DNA from: Paraburkholderia acidisoli
GTDB lineage: Bacteria; Pseudomonadota; Gammaproteobacteria; Burkholderiales; Burkholderiaceae
Direction: 5' to 3'
DNA length: 64,000 bases
NCBI RefSeq assembly: GCF_009789675.1
Contig: NZ_CP046913.1
Coordinates: forward strand, 248,001-312,000
The notes under the pieces were generated by a model that did not search any database, was not told the origin of the DNA, and saw only the letters and a list, made by a program, of their open reading frames with translations. Of this stretch, positions 36,287 to 45,562 are shown piece after piece (within the stretch, counting starts at the first letter, position 1; every line of letters begins with the position of its first letter). Position numbers and translations under genes: made by a program.

Positions 36287-36763
36287 ATGCAGGCGTCTGA
36301 TCTGCTGGCGAGTCCGGAGCCGGTCCTGCAGGACTGGCTCATGAAGCGCAACTGTTCGGTTTCGCCCAGGCAATTTGTGTTCTTCTATGTTTCGCTGGCG
36401 CTGGTCTCCATCGCGATCGCCGTTCTGTTGTTGATCCACGGCGCCTGGCTGGTTATGCCGTTCACCGGCATCGATCTGTTGGTAGTGGGCGGCGCATTCG
36501 TCATTCATGCGCGCCATGCTGTCGATTACGAACGTATCAGGCTTTATCCGAACCGGCTGGTGATCGAGCAGATGAGCGCCAACACGCTCACGCAGTTCGA
36601 ATTCAATCCCCGCTGGGTCCGGGTCGAGCCGGGCGCGACCCCACGCGACCCGGTGCGTCTCGTGTCCCGCGGCCAGGCGGTCGCTGTCGGGTTGCATCTG
36701 CCGCACTATCGGCGTGCGCAGTTCGCGCGGGAACTGCGGACGTGGCTCGCGCGCGCGGGTTGA
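36287..36763 (+). CDS. DUF2244 domain-containing membrane protein
   Basis: A 158-aa protein with two TM segments (about residues 28-50 and 53-75) and a cytoplasmic C-terminal domain. RNCSVSPRQFVFFYVSL and YERIRLYPNRLVIEQ are family blocks. Placement directly before coxB is common in betaproteobacteria and suggests a role with cytochrome oxidase, but none is established. GGGGGA precedes the ATG at 36287. A strong sigma-70 promoter lies upstream. Confidence 0.85.
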   Translation: MQASDLLASPEPVLQDWLMKRNCSVSPRQFVFFYVSLALVSIAIAVLLLIHGAWLVMPFTGIDLLVVGGAFVIHARHAVDYERIRLYPNRLVIEQMSANTLTQFEFNPRWVRVEPGATPRDPVRLVSRGQAVAVGLHLPHYRRAQFARELRTWLARAG

Positions 36764-36903
36764 GTCGCAGCGTTTTCCTTGCGGCGCGAGTGGGGCTGGT
36801 TGCGTGCTCATCGAATGGACGAGCGCGTGGGACCCGATGCGCGGCGCATGCGTCCCAGGGGGCGCCCTGGTTGCAAAACCTTCCTGCGGGGCCGAGGGTT
36901 TGA

Positions 36904-38631
36904 ATGGAAATTATGGGTAAGGAAGCTATGAAAACAATCAAGCGAGCCCTCATGGGCGTGCTGGCGTGCAGCGGATTTTTCGTCGCCGGCGCGGCACTCG
37001 CAGTGGGAGACAGCCCCGGCGGTCCCGCGGTCAACGAGATCAATCTCCAGCCGCCCGTTACGCGCATCGCCGAAGAGCTTTACAGCCTCCATACGATGAT
37101 GCTGATCCTCTGCACGGTGATTTTCATCGGCGTGTTCGGCGTCATGTTCTATTCGATCTTTGCGCACCGCAAATCGAAGGGTCATCAGGCGGCGCACTTC
37201 CACGAGAGCACGACCGTCGAAATCATCTGGACGATCGTGCCGTTCGTGATCGTTGTGCTGATGGCGCTGCCGGCCACCAAGGCCGTGGTCGCGATGAAGG
37301 ACACCTCGAACGCCGACCTCACCGTGAAGGTCACGGGTTATCAGTGGAAATGGGGTTACGACTACGTGAAGGGGCCGGGCGAGGGCATCAGCTTTCTCTC
37401 GACGCTGACCACGCCGCGCTCGGAAGTGAACGGCGAGGCGCCCATTACCGACACCTATCTGCAGGAAGTCGACAACCCGCTGGTCGTGCCCGTCAACAAG
37501 AAGATTCGCATCATCACCACGGCCAACGACGTGGTGCACTCGTGGTACGTGCCCGCGTTCGGCGTGAAGCAGGACGCGATTCCGGGCTTCGTGCGCGACA
37601 CGTGGTTCAAGGCCGACAAGGTCGGCACCTATCGCGGCTTCTGCACGGAACTGTGCGGCAAGGAGCACGCGTACATGCCGGTGGTGGTCGAGGTGCTGTC
37701 CGACGACGACTATGCGAAGTGGGTGCAGACGCAAAAAGCCAAGCTCGCCGCCGCGGCCGACGACCCGAACAAGACCTACACGCTCGCCGAACTCAAGGAG
37801 CGCGGCGAGAAGGTCTACACGTCGAACTGCGCGGTGTGTCACCAGCCCACGGGCAAGGGCGCGGGGGCGTTCCCGGCGCTCGACGGCAGCAAGGTCGCGA
37901 ACGGCCCGATCGCCGAACACGTGAGCATCGTGCTGCACGGCAAGAACGCCATGCCGTCGTGGGCGCCCACGTTGAACGACGTCGAGATCGCCTCGGTCAT
38001 TACTTACGAGCGCAATTCGTGGGGCAACCATACGGGCGACGTGCTGCAACCGCGCCAGGTCGCGGACGCGCGTAACGGCAAGATGCCCGAAGGCGGCGAT
38101 CACACGGCGGGCGCGGCGGGCGCGCCGGGCGGCGCGGATCAGGCGAGCGGCGCGGCGGCGGCCAGCGATGCGGCGGGCGCGAGCGGTGCGGCGGCATCGA
38201 GTGGCGCCAGCGGCGCCGATGCCGGTGCGGCCAGCGCTCCGGCGGCCAATACGGCGGCTAACAGCGCGGCCGCGAGCGGCGCGGGCGAAGCGTCGGGGGC
38301 GGCGCAGGCTTCGGCGAGTCTGCCGGCGAGCGTGTATTTCGCCGTCGGCAAGGCCACGCTGCCCGCCGACGCGAAAAGCGCGATCCAGGCGGCCGCCGAC
38401 TACGCGAAGGCGCATCCGGACGCGAAGTTCACGCTCTCGGGTTTCACGGACGCGAGCGGCAAGGCCAACGCCAACGCCGACCTCGCCAAGCGCCGCGCGC
38501 AAGCCGTGCGCGACGCGCTGAAGGCGGCCGGCATCGCCGAGGACCATATCGTTCTCAAGAAGCCGGAAACGATCACGGGCGGCACGGACGCGAAGGAAGC
38601 GCGCCGCGTGGAAATCAGCCCGGCCGCGTAA
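36904..38631 (+). CDS. coxB: cytochrome c oxidase subunit II, cyt c and OmpA-like fusion
   Basis: A 575-aa caa3-type subunit II. In order: signal peptide, two TM helices (about 60-125), a CuA cupredoxin with C247-x3-C251-x3-H255-x2-M258 (CTELCGKEHAYM), a cytochrome c domain with C309-A-V-C-H313, a long Ala/Gly/Ser linker (about 400-470), and an OmpA-like domain (about 474-575) with SVYFAVGKATLPADAK and GFTDASGKANANADLAKRRA. The OmpA-like tail could bind peptidoglycan; whether it does is inference. ATG 36928 with AAGGA upstream is a credible later start. Confidence 0.93.
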   Translation: MEIMGKEAMKTIKRALMGVLACSGFFVAGAALAVGDSPGGPAVNEINLQPPVTRIAEELYSLHTMMLILCTVIFIGVFGVMFYSIFAHRKSKGHQAAHFHESTTVEIIWTIVPFVIVVLMALPATKAVVAMKDTSNADLTVKVTGYQWKWGYDYVKGPGEGISFLSTLTTPRSEVNGEAPITDTYLQEVDNPLVVPVNKKIRIITTANDVVHSWYVPAFGVKQDAIPGFVRDTWFKADKVGTYRGFCTELCGKEHAYMPVVVEVLSDDDYAKWVQTQKAKLAAAADDPNKTYTLAELKERGEKVYTSNCAVCHQPTGKGAGAFPALDGSKVANGPIAEHVSIVLHGKNAMPSWAPTLNDVEIASVITYERNSWGNHTGDVLQPRQVADARNGKMPEGGDHTAGAAGAPGGADQASGAAAASDAAGASGAAASSGASGADAGAASAPAANTAANSAAASGAGEASGAAQASASLPASVYFAVGKATLPADAKSAIQAAADYAKAHPDAKFTLSGFTDASGKANANADLAKRRAQAVRDALKAAGIAEDHIVLKKPETITGGTDAKEARRVEISPAA

Positions 38632-38897
38632 GCCTTCACGCTGGCTACGCGTATCGACATACGCAGCATCAGGGTCGCAAGGAAGCTCGCAAACGACTAC
38701 GCTGAGAGCAGGACGCGCCTGCACACGGCGCACGGAAGCACGCACGCAGAAGCACGCAGAATTCGCGGGACAGGCGCTGCACAAGTACAGAACAAGCAGT
38801 CAAACGCTGCAGTCAGAGACGCAAAGCTCACGCTTTGGCAATTAATGGGTCGCGGTCAGCGCGCAAGGCGCAACTGCGATCGACAGGAGATTAAGTC

Positions 38898-40511
38898 ATG
38901 TCGACCATCGGACACGATGTTGCAGGCGGGCACGGTCACGAGCACGACGACCACGCGCATGCCACGCCTCACGGCTGGCGACGCTGGTTGCTCGCGACCA
39001 ATCACAAGGACATCGGAACGCTGTATCTGATCTTCTCGTTCGTGATGTTTCTCTCGGGCGGCGTGATGGCGCTCGGCATTCGCGCCGAGCTGTTCGAGCC
39101 GGGCCTGCAGATCATGCGGCCCGAGTTCTTCAACCAGCTCACCACCATGCACGGCCTGATCATGGTGTTCGGCGCGATCATGCCCGCCTTCGTGGGCTTC
39201 GCGAACTGGATGGTGCCGCTGCAGATCGGCGCGTCGGACATGGCGTTCGCGCGCATGAACAACTTCAGCTTCTGGCTGCTGCCCGCCGCCGCGGTGCTGC
39301 TGGTGGGTTCGTTCTTCGCGCCGGGCGGCGCGACCGCCGCGGGCTGGACGCTCTACGCACCGCTCTCCACCCAGATGGGCCCCGGCATGGACTTCGCGAT
39401 CTTCGCGGTGCACATCATGGGCGCCTCGTCGATCATGGGCGGCATCAACATCGTCGTGACCATCCTCAACATGCGCGCGCCGGGCATGACGCTCATGAAG
39501 ATGCCGATGTTCGCGTGGACGTGGCTGATCACCGCGTACCTGCTGATCGCCGTGATGCCGGTGCTCGCGGGCGCGATCACGATGCTGCTGTTCGATCGCC
39601 ATTTCGGCACGAGCTTCTTCAACGCGGCCGGCGGCGGCGACCCGGTCATGTACCAGCACATCTTCTGGTTCTTCGGGCACCCCGAGGTCTACATCATGAT
39701 CTTGCCGGCGTTCGGGATCGTCTCGCAGGTGATTCCGGCGTTCTCGCGCAAGCCGCTGTTCGGCTATAGCTCGATGGTGTACGCCACGGCTTCCATCGCC
39801 ATTCTGTCGTTCATGGTGTGGGCGCACCACATGTTCGCGACCGGCATGCCGGTCACGGGCCAGCTGTTCTTCATGTACGCGACCATGCTGATCGCCGTGC
39901 CCACGGGCGTGAAGGTGTTCAACTGGGTCGCCACCATGTGGCGCGGCTCGCTCACCTTCGAAACGCCGATGCTGTGGGCCGTGGGCTTCCTGATCGTGTT
40001 CACGTTCGGCGGTCTTTCGGGTCTGATGCTCGCGATGGCGCCGCTCGACATCCAGTATCACGGCACCTATTTCGTGGTCGCGCATTTCCATTACGTGCTG
40101 GTCGCGGGGTCGCTGTTCGCGCTGTTTTCGGGGTGGTACTACTGGTCGCCCAAATGGACCGGCTGGATGTACAACGAGATGCGCGGCAAGATCCACTTCT
40201 GGTGCTCGCTGATCTTCTTCAACCTCGCCTTCCTGCCGATGCACTTCGTCGGGCTCGCGGGCATGCCGCGCCGCTACGCGGATTACCCGGCGCAATTCAC
40301 CGACTGGAACCAGGTCATCACGATCGGCGCGTTCGGCTTCGGGCTCTCGCAGGTGTACTTCCTGTTCGCGGTGGCGCTGCCCGTGTATCGCGGCGGCGGC
40401 GAACTCGAGAAAGCCGGCGACAAGCCGTGGGATGGCGCGACGGGTCTCGAGTGGACCGTGCCGAGCCCGGCGCCGTTCCACACGTTCGAAAATCCGCCGA
40501 CGGTGGAATGA
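38898..40511 (+). CDS. ctaD: cytochrome c oxidase subunit I
   Basis: A 537-aa, twelve-TM catalytic subunit of aa3 oxidase, holding heme a and the heme a3-CuB centre. The cross-linked His-Tyr pair is in WFFGHPEVYI (H261, Y265); VWAHHMFATGMP carries two CuB/heme ligands and VAHFHYVLVAGS the heme a/a3 histidines. The His-rich N-terminus (HGHEHDDHAHATPHGW) is unusual only in degree. CAGGAG precedes the start. The 266-base gap after coxB holds nothing I can identify. Confidence 0.97.
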   Translation: MSTIGHDVAGGHGHEHDDHAHATPHGWRRWLLATNHKDIGTLYLIFSFVMFLSGGVMALGIRAELFEPGLQIMRPEFFNQLTTMHGLIMVFGAIMPAFVGFANWMVPLQIGASDMAFARMNNFSFWLLPAAAVLLVGSFFAPGGATAAGWTLYAPLSTQMGPGMDFAIFAVHIMGASSIMGGINIVVTILNMRAPGMTLMKMPMFAWTWLITAYLLIAVMPVLAGAITMLLFDRHFGTSFFNAAGGGDPVMYQHIFWFFGHPEVYIMILPAFGIVSQVIPAFSRKPLFGYSSMVYATASIAILSFMVWAHHMFATGMPVTGQLFFMYATMLIAVPTGVKVFNWVATMWRGSLTFETPMLWAVGFLIVFTFGGLSGLMLAMAPLDIQYHGTYFVVAHFHYVLVAGSLFALFSGWYYWSPKWTGWMYNEMRGKIHFWCSLIFFNLAFLPMHFVGLAGMPRRYADYPAQFTDWNQVITIGAFGFGLSQVYFLFAVALPVYRGGGELEKAGDKPWDGATGLEWTVPSPAPFHTFENPPTVE

Positions 40512-40675
40512 GCCACGTGTCGACGCAAAAAGCGATGCCCGAAGACAAACCCACGCGACGCACGCCCGCGCAGATCCGCGCGGGCAACCGGCGGCTCGGG
40601 CTCGTCCTGCTGATCGTGGTCGCCGCTTTTTTCGCGGCGGCCATCGTGAAACAGCTGTATTTCAGCGCGCACTGA
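40508..40675 (+). CDS. cytochrome oxidase small assembly protein
   Basis: A 55-aa single-TM protein (TM about residues 31-50: LVLLIVVAAFFAAAIVKQ) after a basic N-terminus with RTPAQIRAGNRRLG. Its ATG overlaps the ctaD stop (ATGA), so it is translationally coupled. Small proteins of this type sit between ctaD and ctaG in many betaproteobacteria and are annotated as oxidase small assembly proteins. The frame is easily missed. Confidence 0.85.
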   Translation: MSHVSTQKAMPEDKPTRRTPAQIRAGNRRLGLVLLIVVAAFFAAAIVKQLYFSAH

Positions 40676-40706
40676 CAGGAGCGCGAGAACCGTAAGAGGA
40701 CGTCCG

Positions 40707-41288
40707 ATGTCCACGCAGCACGCGCATAGCGACCGCGCGTTCAACCGGTCGATGCTGTTCAAGCTCATCGTCGTGGCGTTGCTGATGTTCGGCTTCGGCT
40801 TCGCGCTCGTTCCCATGTATCGCGCGATCTGCCAGGTCACCGGCATCAACAACCTCGTGCAGCGCGACGCCACCGAGGCCGAGGCGCGCAACACGCAGGT
40901 GGACATGACGCGCACGGTGTCGGTGGAGTTCGACGCGAACGCGCGCGGGCTGCTCGGCTTCAAGCCGGAGCAGTCGAGCCTCGACGTGCATCCGGGCGAG
41001 GTCATGACGGTGATGTACGACATTTCGAACAACGAAGGACGCACGATCGACGCGCAGGCCATTCCGAGCTACGCGCCGAAGCAGGCGACCGAGTATTTCC
41101 GCAAGATCCAGTGCTTCTGCTTCACGCAGCAGACCTTGCAGGCGAACGAAACGAAGCGCATGCCGGTGGTGTTCGTCGTCGACCCGAAGCTGCCGAAAGA
41201 CGTGAAAACGATCACGCTGTCGTACACGTTCTTCGAGCTGAACAAGCCGGCGGTGGCGAAAGCGCCGAAGCAGTCGGCGGGCGCTTGA
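40707..41288 (+). CDS. ctaG: cytochrome c oxidase assembly protein CtaG/Cox11
   Basis: A 193-aa copper chaperone that delivers Cu to the CuB site of subunit I. A single TM (about 18-37) with FGFALVPMYRAICQVTGINN is followed by a periplasmic Ig-like domain. The copper cysteines are C136-F-C138 in KIQCFCFTQQTL. Position in the cox cluster supports the call. Confidence 0.96.
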   Translation: MSTQHAHSDRAFNRSMLFKLIVVALLMFGFGFALVPMYRAICQVTGINNLVQRDATEAEARNTQVDMTRTVSVEFDANARGLLGFKPEQSSLDVHPGEVMTVMYDISNNEGRTIDAQAIPSYAPKQATEYFRKIQCFCFTQQTLQANETKRMPVVFVVDPKLPKDVKTITLSYTFFELNKPAVAKAPKQSAGA

Positions 41289-41338
41289 CGGATGACAAAC
41301 CCCCGGGATGACGAAACCCGCGGGATGACGAAACCCGC
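41289..41338. repeat. 17-bp tandem repeat after ctaG
   Basis: GGGATGACGAAACCCGC occurs at 41305-41321 and 41322-41338, preceded by a degenerate copy from 41290. It fills the short gap before the DUF2970 gene. Confidence 0.8.
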
Positions 41339-41356
41339 GCCGCATGGAGGGCGCCC

Positions 41357-41578
41357 ATGAGCGACGAAGGCGATGCGCAACGGCCGCCCGCGAAAAAGGG
41401 CGGCGTGCTGCAGGTGATGAAAGCGGTGGCGTGGTCGTTTCTGGGCGTGCGCAAACGCGCCGACCTCGAAGCCGACGCCGCGCAACTGCATCCCGCGCAT
41501 CTCATCATCGCGGGGCTGGTGGGCGCGGCGCTTTTCATCGTCGTGCTGCTGTTGATCGTGCATGCGGTGGTGGGCTGA
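41357..41578 (+). CDS. DUF2970 domain-containing protein
   Basis: A 73-aa single-TM protein. LQVMKAVAWSFLGVRKRADLEADAAQLHPAHLIIAGL is the family block, and the TM lies at about 48-70. GGAGG precedes the ATG. Genes of this family commonly sit between ctaG and coxC; function is unknown, presumably in oxidase biogenesis. Confidence 0.88.
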   Translation: MSDEGDAQRPPAKKGGVLQVMKAVAWSFLGVRKRADLEADAAQLHPAHLIIAGLVGAALFIVVLLLIVHAVVG

Positions 41579-41669
41579 AGCATGCCGGATGCATCGGCAG
41601 GACAACTGAATAACTGACAACGCAGAGACAGCCGGCTGCGGCCGGAAACCGGAAATTGGAGAATCAGGC

Positions 41670-42527
41670 ATGAGCGGTCAAAACGAAAGCCCGTACTACT
41701 TCGTTCCGCATCCGTCGCGGCACCCGATCAGCGCAGCCATTGGCCTGCTGGTCATGCTCTCGTCGCTGGCGTCGTGGATCAACGGCGAATCGTGGGCGCC
41801 CATCGGCGTCGTCATCGGCCTGTTGTGGCTGCTCTTCACGCTCTGGCACTGGTTCGGCGACGCCATCGCCGAGTCCGAGGGCGGGATGTACGGCAAACGC
41901 GTCGACGTCTCGTATCGCTGGAGCATGAGCTGGTTCATCTTCTCCGAGGTGATGTTCTTCGGCGCGTTCTTCGGCGCGCTGTTCTACGCGCGCGCGATCG
42001 CGCTGCATCAGCTCGGCAGCCTCGACTACAAGCTGATCTGGCCGGACTTCAGCGCGGTGTGGCCGAACACGGGGCCCGCGGAACTCGTCTCGCACTTCCG
42101 CTCGATGACGCCGTGGCCCGTGCCGACCATCAACACGGCGCTGCTGCTTTCCTCGGGCGCGACGCTCACGGTGTCGCATCACGCGTTGCGCGAGGATCAT
42201 CGCAAGAAGGCCATCGCGTGGCTCGCGGCAACCATCGTGCTCGGCATCTGCTTTCTGTTCCTGCAGGCCTTCGAGTACATCCACGCGTATGGCGAACTGA
42301 ATCTCACGCTCGCCTCGGGCGTCTACGGCTCCACGTTCTTCCTGCTCACGGGCTTCCACGGTTTCCACGTGTTCCTCGGCGGCACGATGCTCACGGTGGT
42401 GCTGGTCCGCATGATTCGCGGCCACTTCACGGCCGATCATCACTTCGCGTTCGAAGGCGCCGCGTGGTACTGGCACTTTGTCGACGTGGTGTGGCTCGGC
42501 CTTTACGTCGTCGTGTACTGGTTGTGA
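41670..42527 (+). CDS. ctaE: cytochrome c oxidase subunit III
   Basis: A 285-aa, seven-TM structural subunit. SPYYFVPHPSRHPISAAIG opens it; FSEVMFFGAFFGALFYAR, GSTFFLLTGFHGFHVFLGG and FEGAAWYWHFVDVVWLGLYVVVYWL are family blocks including conserved carboxylates. It is the last structural subunit before the terminator at 42600. Confidence 0.96.
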   Translation: MSGQNESPYYFVPHPSRHPISAAIGLLVMLSSLASWINGESWAPIGVVIGLLWLLFTLWHWFGDAIAESEGGMYGKRVDVSYRWSMSWFIFSEVMFFGAFFGALFYARAIALHQLGSLDYKLIWPDFSAVWPNTGPAELVSHFRSMTPWPVPTINTALLLSSGATLTVSHHALREDHRKKAIAWLAATIVLGICFLFLQAFEYIHAYGELNLTLASGVYGSTFFLLTGFHGFHVFLGGTMLTVVLVRMIRGHFTADHHFAFEGAAWYWHFVDVVWLGLYVVVYWL

Positions 42528-42599
42528 CGAGCTTGCCGTGCCGATGCGGATGTGATGCCGATGCGCGCGTGCAGCGCCTCGTCATGCGGTGAAATGCAA

Positions 42600-42634
42600 A
42601 AGGCGCCGCCCGACTGAGTCGGCGCGGCGCCTTC
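42600..42634. terminator. hairpin between ctaE and the twin-TM gene
   Basis: AAGGCGCCGC and GCGGCGCCTT are perfect 10-bp arms around an inner GAC/GTC pairing. The following T tract is interrupted. It lies between converging genes. Confidence 0.7.
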
Positions 42635-42670
42635 TGGTTTTATGCCGGTTTTATGCCGATGGCGCTTCGC

Positions 42671-42880
42671 TCAGCGCCCGTACGGAATGCCGGTGGATTG
42701 AATCCAGCCCATCCAGTGCGCGAAGAGAATGAAGAGAAACAGCGAGATGGACAGGCCCACGCGTGTGGCGAGCGACCAGACCATCCGCTTGGTGCGGCCC
42801 CGGTCGTGCATCATGAAATAGAGCGCCGAGATCATGCTGGCGATGATCAGCGCGAACGCCACGGGAACGAGTATGTGCAT
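42671..42880 (-). CDS. twin transmembrane protein (DUF2909 family)
   Basis: A 69-aa protein with two TM helices (about residues 2-22 and 40-62) separated by a basic loop DRGRTKRMVWSL. This small twin-TM protein lies opposite to SURF1 in many Burkholderiales cox clusters. Start 42880 gives MHILVPVAFALIIA; an in-frame ATG at 42901 is an alternative. Function is unknown. Divergent from the SURF1 gene. Confidence 0.85.
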   Translation of the reverse strand: MHILVPVAFALIIASMISALYFMMHDRGRTKRMVWSLATRVGLSISLFLFILFAHWMGWIQSTGIPYGR

Positions 42881-42985
42881 GAAGCTCACGGAATTGGGCA
42901 TGCCTGAAAACGCCTGTCTCATTATCGCACCGCGTCGCGTCACGCGGGGTTCGATCACCGCTATGTGCCGCATCGGACATACCCG

Positions 42986-43747
42986 ATGAAGATTCGTCTC
43001 GTTCCCGCGCTGCTCATCCTGATCGTGATGGCCGTGACGATCCGGCTTGGGTTCTGGCAGCGCGACCGCGCGCATCAGAAGGAGGCGTTGCAGGCGCAGA
43101 TTACGCAGTACGAAACATCGGCGCCGCAAACGGTGGGTGCCGCGCCGCTCGCGTTGAAGGACATTCAGTTTCATCGCGTGCGCGCGAGCGGCACGTTTAT
43201 GCCCGCGCAGGTGGTGTATCTCGACAATCGTCCCTATAACGACCAGCCAGGCTTTTACGTGGTGATGCCGCTTAAACTCGCAGGCGGCGGCGTCGTGCTC
43301 GTGAACCGCGGCTGGTTGCCGCGCAACATGGCGGTCCGCACGGCGATCGCGCCCTACGAAACGCCCACGGGCGTGGTGGAAGTGGAGGGCATCGCGCGTG
43401 CGGACGCCACGCGCGCGTTCGAACTGGGTGCGAACGGCTCTGCAGCGCATCAGAAAATTCGGCAGAATCTCGGCGTCGCTTCCTACGCAGCGGAAACCGG
43501 GTTGCCGCTGCAACCGTTCGTGATCCAGCAAACCGGCTTCGTGCCGGCCTTCAAGGACGGGCTCGTGCGCGACTGGCCGGTGCCCGACACCGACGTCGAG
43601 CGCAATTACGGCTACATGCTCCAGTGGTGGGGCATGGCGCTCGCAGCGTTGCTTTTTGGTCTCTACGCGGCCCGCAAGGCTGCGACAAAAGCGCGCACTG
43701 GCGAGCCGGACCCGGGCCCGCATCTCAATGGGCACATGGACAACTGA
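42986..43747 (+). CDS. SURF1 family cytochrome oxidase assembly protein
   Basis: A 253-aa SURF1 protein that helps insert heme a into subunit I. Two TM helices flank a periplasmic domain; LGFWQRDRAHQKEALQAQ, PAQVVYLDNRPYNDQPGFYV and VLVNRGWLPR are family blocks. The ATG at 42986 is preferred over an in-frame GTG at 42965. In the cox cluster between ctaE and ctaA. Confidence 0.93.
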   Translation: MKIRLVPALLILIVMAVTIRLGFWQRDRAHQKEALQAQITQYETSAPQTVGAAPLALKDIQFHRVRASGTFMPAQVVYLDNRPYNDQPGFYVVMPLKLAGGGVVLVNRGWLPRNMAVRTAIAPYETPTGVVEVEGIARADATRAFELGANGSAAHQKIRQNLGVASYAAETGLPLQPFVIQQTGFVPAFKDGLVRDWPVPDTDVERNYGYMLQWWGMALAALLFGLYAARKAATKARTGEPDPGPHLNGHMDN

Positions 43748-43764
43748 AGCGAGGTTTCCCGAGA

Positions 43765-44406
43765 GTGTCGACGCAAACATCCCAACCCGCCCAACCCGCG
43801 CAGGTCGCCATGCAACGTAGCCGAGGCTCGTGGCGGCGCGGCCGCTGGACGCTGCTGCTCATCGCGCTGATCTGCGGCGCGCCCATCGCCTTGTCGTACT
43901 TCACGTACTACGTGATCAAGCCGAAGGGCGGCACCACGAGCTACGGCACGCTGATCGAGCCGCAACGGCCCATTCCCGAAGCTCTCACGGTCACGGGCGA
44001 CGACGGCCGCGCCGTGCCGCTCGCCTCGCTGCGCGGGCGCTGGCTGATGATTTCCGTCGATGGCGGCGCGTGCGACGAAGCCTGCGCGACCAAGCTCTAC
44101 TTCATGCGCCAGGTGCGCGCGACGCAAGGCGCGGAGCGCGAGCGGGTGGTCACGGTCTGGCTGCGCACCGATAACGCCGCCGTGCCCGACAAGATCAAGG
44201 GCGCGTACCCGGACACGCGCATGCTGCGCGCCGGCGCGCCCGCGCTCGCGCAATGGCTGCCCGCCACGGACACGACGAAGGACACCGACCATATCTATCT
44301 CGTCGATCCGAACGGCAATCTCATGATGCGTTTTCCCGCCCAGGCCGATCCGTCAAAGATCAAGCAGGACGTCACAAAACTCCTCAAGTGGTCCAGCATC
44401 GGTTAA
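43765..44406 (+). CDS. SCO-like thioredoxin-fold membrane protein
   Basis: A 213-aa protein with one TM (about 29-51) and a periplasmic thioredoxin-like domain containing C103-x3-C107 (CDEAC), the spacing of SCO copper chaperones, and IYLVDPNGNLMMRFP near the end. The usual SCO histidine is not obvious. It may act in CuA assembly beside the true SCO protein at 46473. The start GTG 43765 lacks a strong ribosome site; the ATG at 43810 is an alternative. Confidence 0.75.
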   Translation: MSTQTSQPAQPAQVAMQRSRGSWRRGRWTLLLIALICGAPIALSYFTYYVIKPKGGTTSYGTLIEPQRPIPEALTVTGDDGRAVPLASLRGRWLMISVDGGACDEACATKLYFMRQVRATQGAERERVVTVWLRTDNAAVPDKIKGAYPDTRMLRAGAPALAQWLPATDTTKDTDHIYLVDPNGNLMMRFPAQADPSKIKQDVTKLLKWSSIG

Positions 44407-44443
44407 GGTGCGCAGCGCCGTCTGACAGAAAAGAGTACGCAAG

Positions 44444-45553
44444 ATGTTTATCCTGGAGCTGGGCCTGATCGGCCTGTGCATCGCGTTGCTGCCCTTGTCC
44501 TGGGTCTGGGTCAAGGCCGACGACAACAAATTCCGCAAGCTCGTGTGGCTCACGACCTTCATGACGCTGGACCTCGTGATGTTCGGCGGATTCACACGTC
44601 TCACCGACTCGGGCCTCGGCTGCCCCGACTGGCCGGGCTGCTACGGCACGTCCTCGCCGTTCATCGCGCACGCGCAGATCGCCGCCGCGCATCTCGCGAT
44701 GCCGAGCGGGCCCGTGAGCTTCTCGAAGGCGTGGATCGAGATGATCCATCGCTATTTCGCCATGGCGATCGGCGTGCTGATCATCGCGCAGATGGCCATC
44801 GCGTGGCGCGCGCGCATCAAGCGCTGGCCGCTCCACGTTTCGCCGTGGTGGCCCACGGCGCTGCTCGGCCTGATCGTCGTGCAGGGCGTGTTCGGCGCGT
44901 GGACCGTGACGATGAAGCTGCAACCCGTGATCGTCACCACACACTTGCTGCTCGGCCTCACGCTGCTCGGCTCGCTCGCCTGGCTCGCGGCGCGCATCAC
45001 GCCGCTGCCCGCGTTCGAGCCCGAGGTCGCGCGCTGGCGCGTGGCGGCGCTGGCGGCGCTCGCGCTGCTCGTGGTGCAGATCGCGCTGGGCGGCTGGGTG
45101 AGCACCAACTACGCGGTGCTCGCCTGCACCGACTTCCCGACCTGCAACGGCGCCTGGATTCCACCGATGGACTTCCAGCACGGCTTCCATCTGTGGCGCG
45201 CGCTCGGCATGGACGGCAACGGCGACGTCATCACGCAAGACGCGCTCGTCGCGATTCACTGGACCCACCGCACGTTCGCCTTCGTGGTGATCGCATATCT
45301 GCTATGGTTCGCCTTCGAAATGCGGCGCTTTGCCTCGCTGCGGCGTCCTGCCAACTGGGTCATCATCGTGATTGCGGTCCAGTTTCTGACCGGACTGTCG
45401 AATATCGTGCTTCAGTGGCCGCTGCCTGTTGCAGTCGCGCACAACGGTGGCGCGGCGATCCTGCTGCTTTTGATCGTCGTGCTAAACTTTCGAATTGCTT
45501 GTAACCGCCCCGGTCGCGCCTTCCTCCCCGCGCGCGACACCGCCGCGGTGTGA
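44444..45553 (+). CDS. ctaA: heme A synthase (COX15/CtaA)
   Basis: A 369-aa, eight-TM enzyme oxidising the C8 methyl of heme O to make heme A. Heme-ligand histidines lie in KAWIEMIHRYFAMAIG and VAIHWTHRTFAFVV; GGFTRLTDSGLGCPDWPGC is the family N-terminal block. It precedes ctaB, 9 bases away. Confidence 0.95.
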   Translation: MFILELGLIGLCIALLPLSWVWVKADDNKFRKLVWLTTFMTLDLVMFGGFTRLTDSGLGCPDWPGCYGTSSPFIAHAQIAAAHLAMPSGPVSFSKAWIEMIHRYFAMAIGVLIIAQMAIAWRARIKRWPLHVSPWWPTALLGLIVVQGVFGAWTVTMKLQPVIVTTHLLLGLTLLGSLAWLAARITPLPAFEPEVARWRVAALAALALLVVQIALGGWVSTNYAVLACTDFPTCNGAWIPPMDFQHGFHLWRALGMDGNGDVITQDALVAIHWTHRTFAFVVIAYLLWFAFEMRRFASLRRPANWVIIVIAVQFLTGLSNIVLQWPLPVAVAHNGGAAILLLLIVVLNFRIACNRPGRAFLPARDTAAV

Positions 45554-45562
45554 TCCCGCCCC

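Noticed and set aside
42601..42634. Small RNA from the ctaE downstream hairpin
   Set aside because: No promoter ahead of it; it is better explained as a terminator between converging genes.
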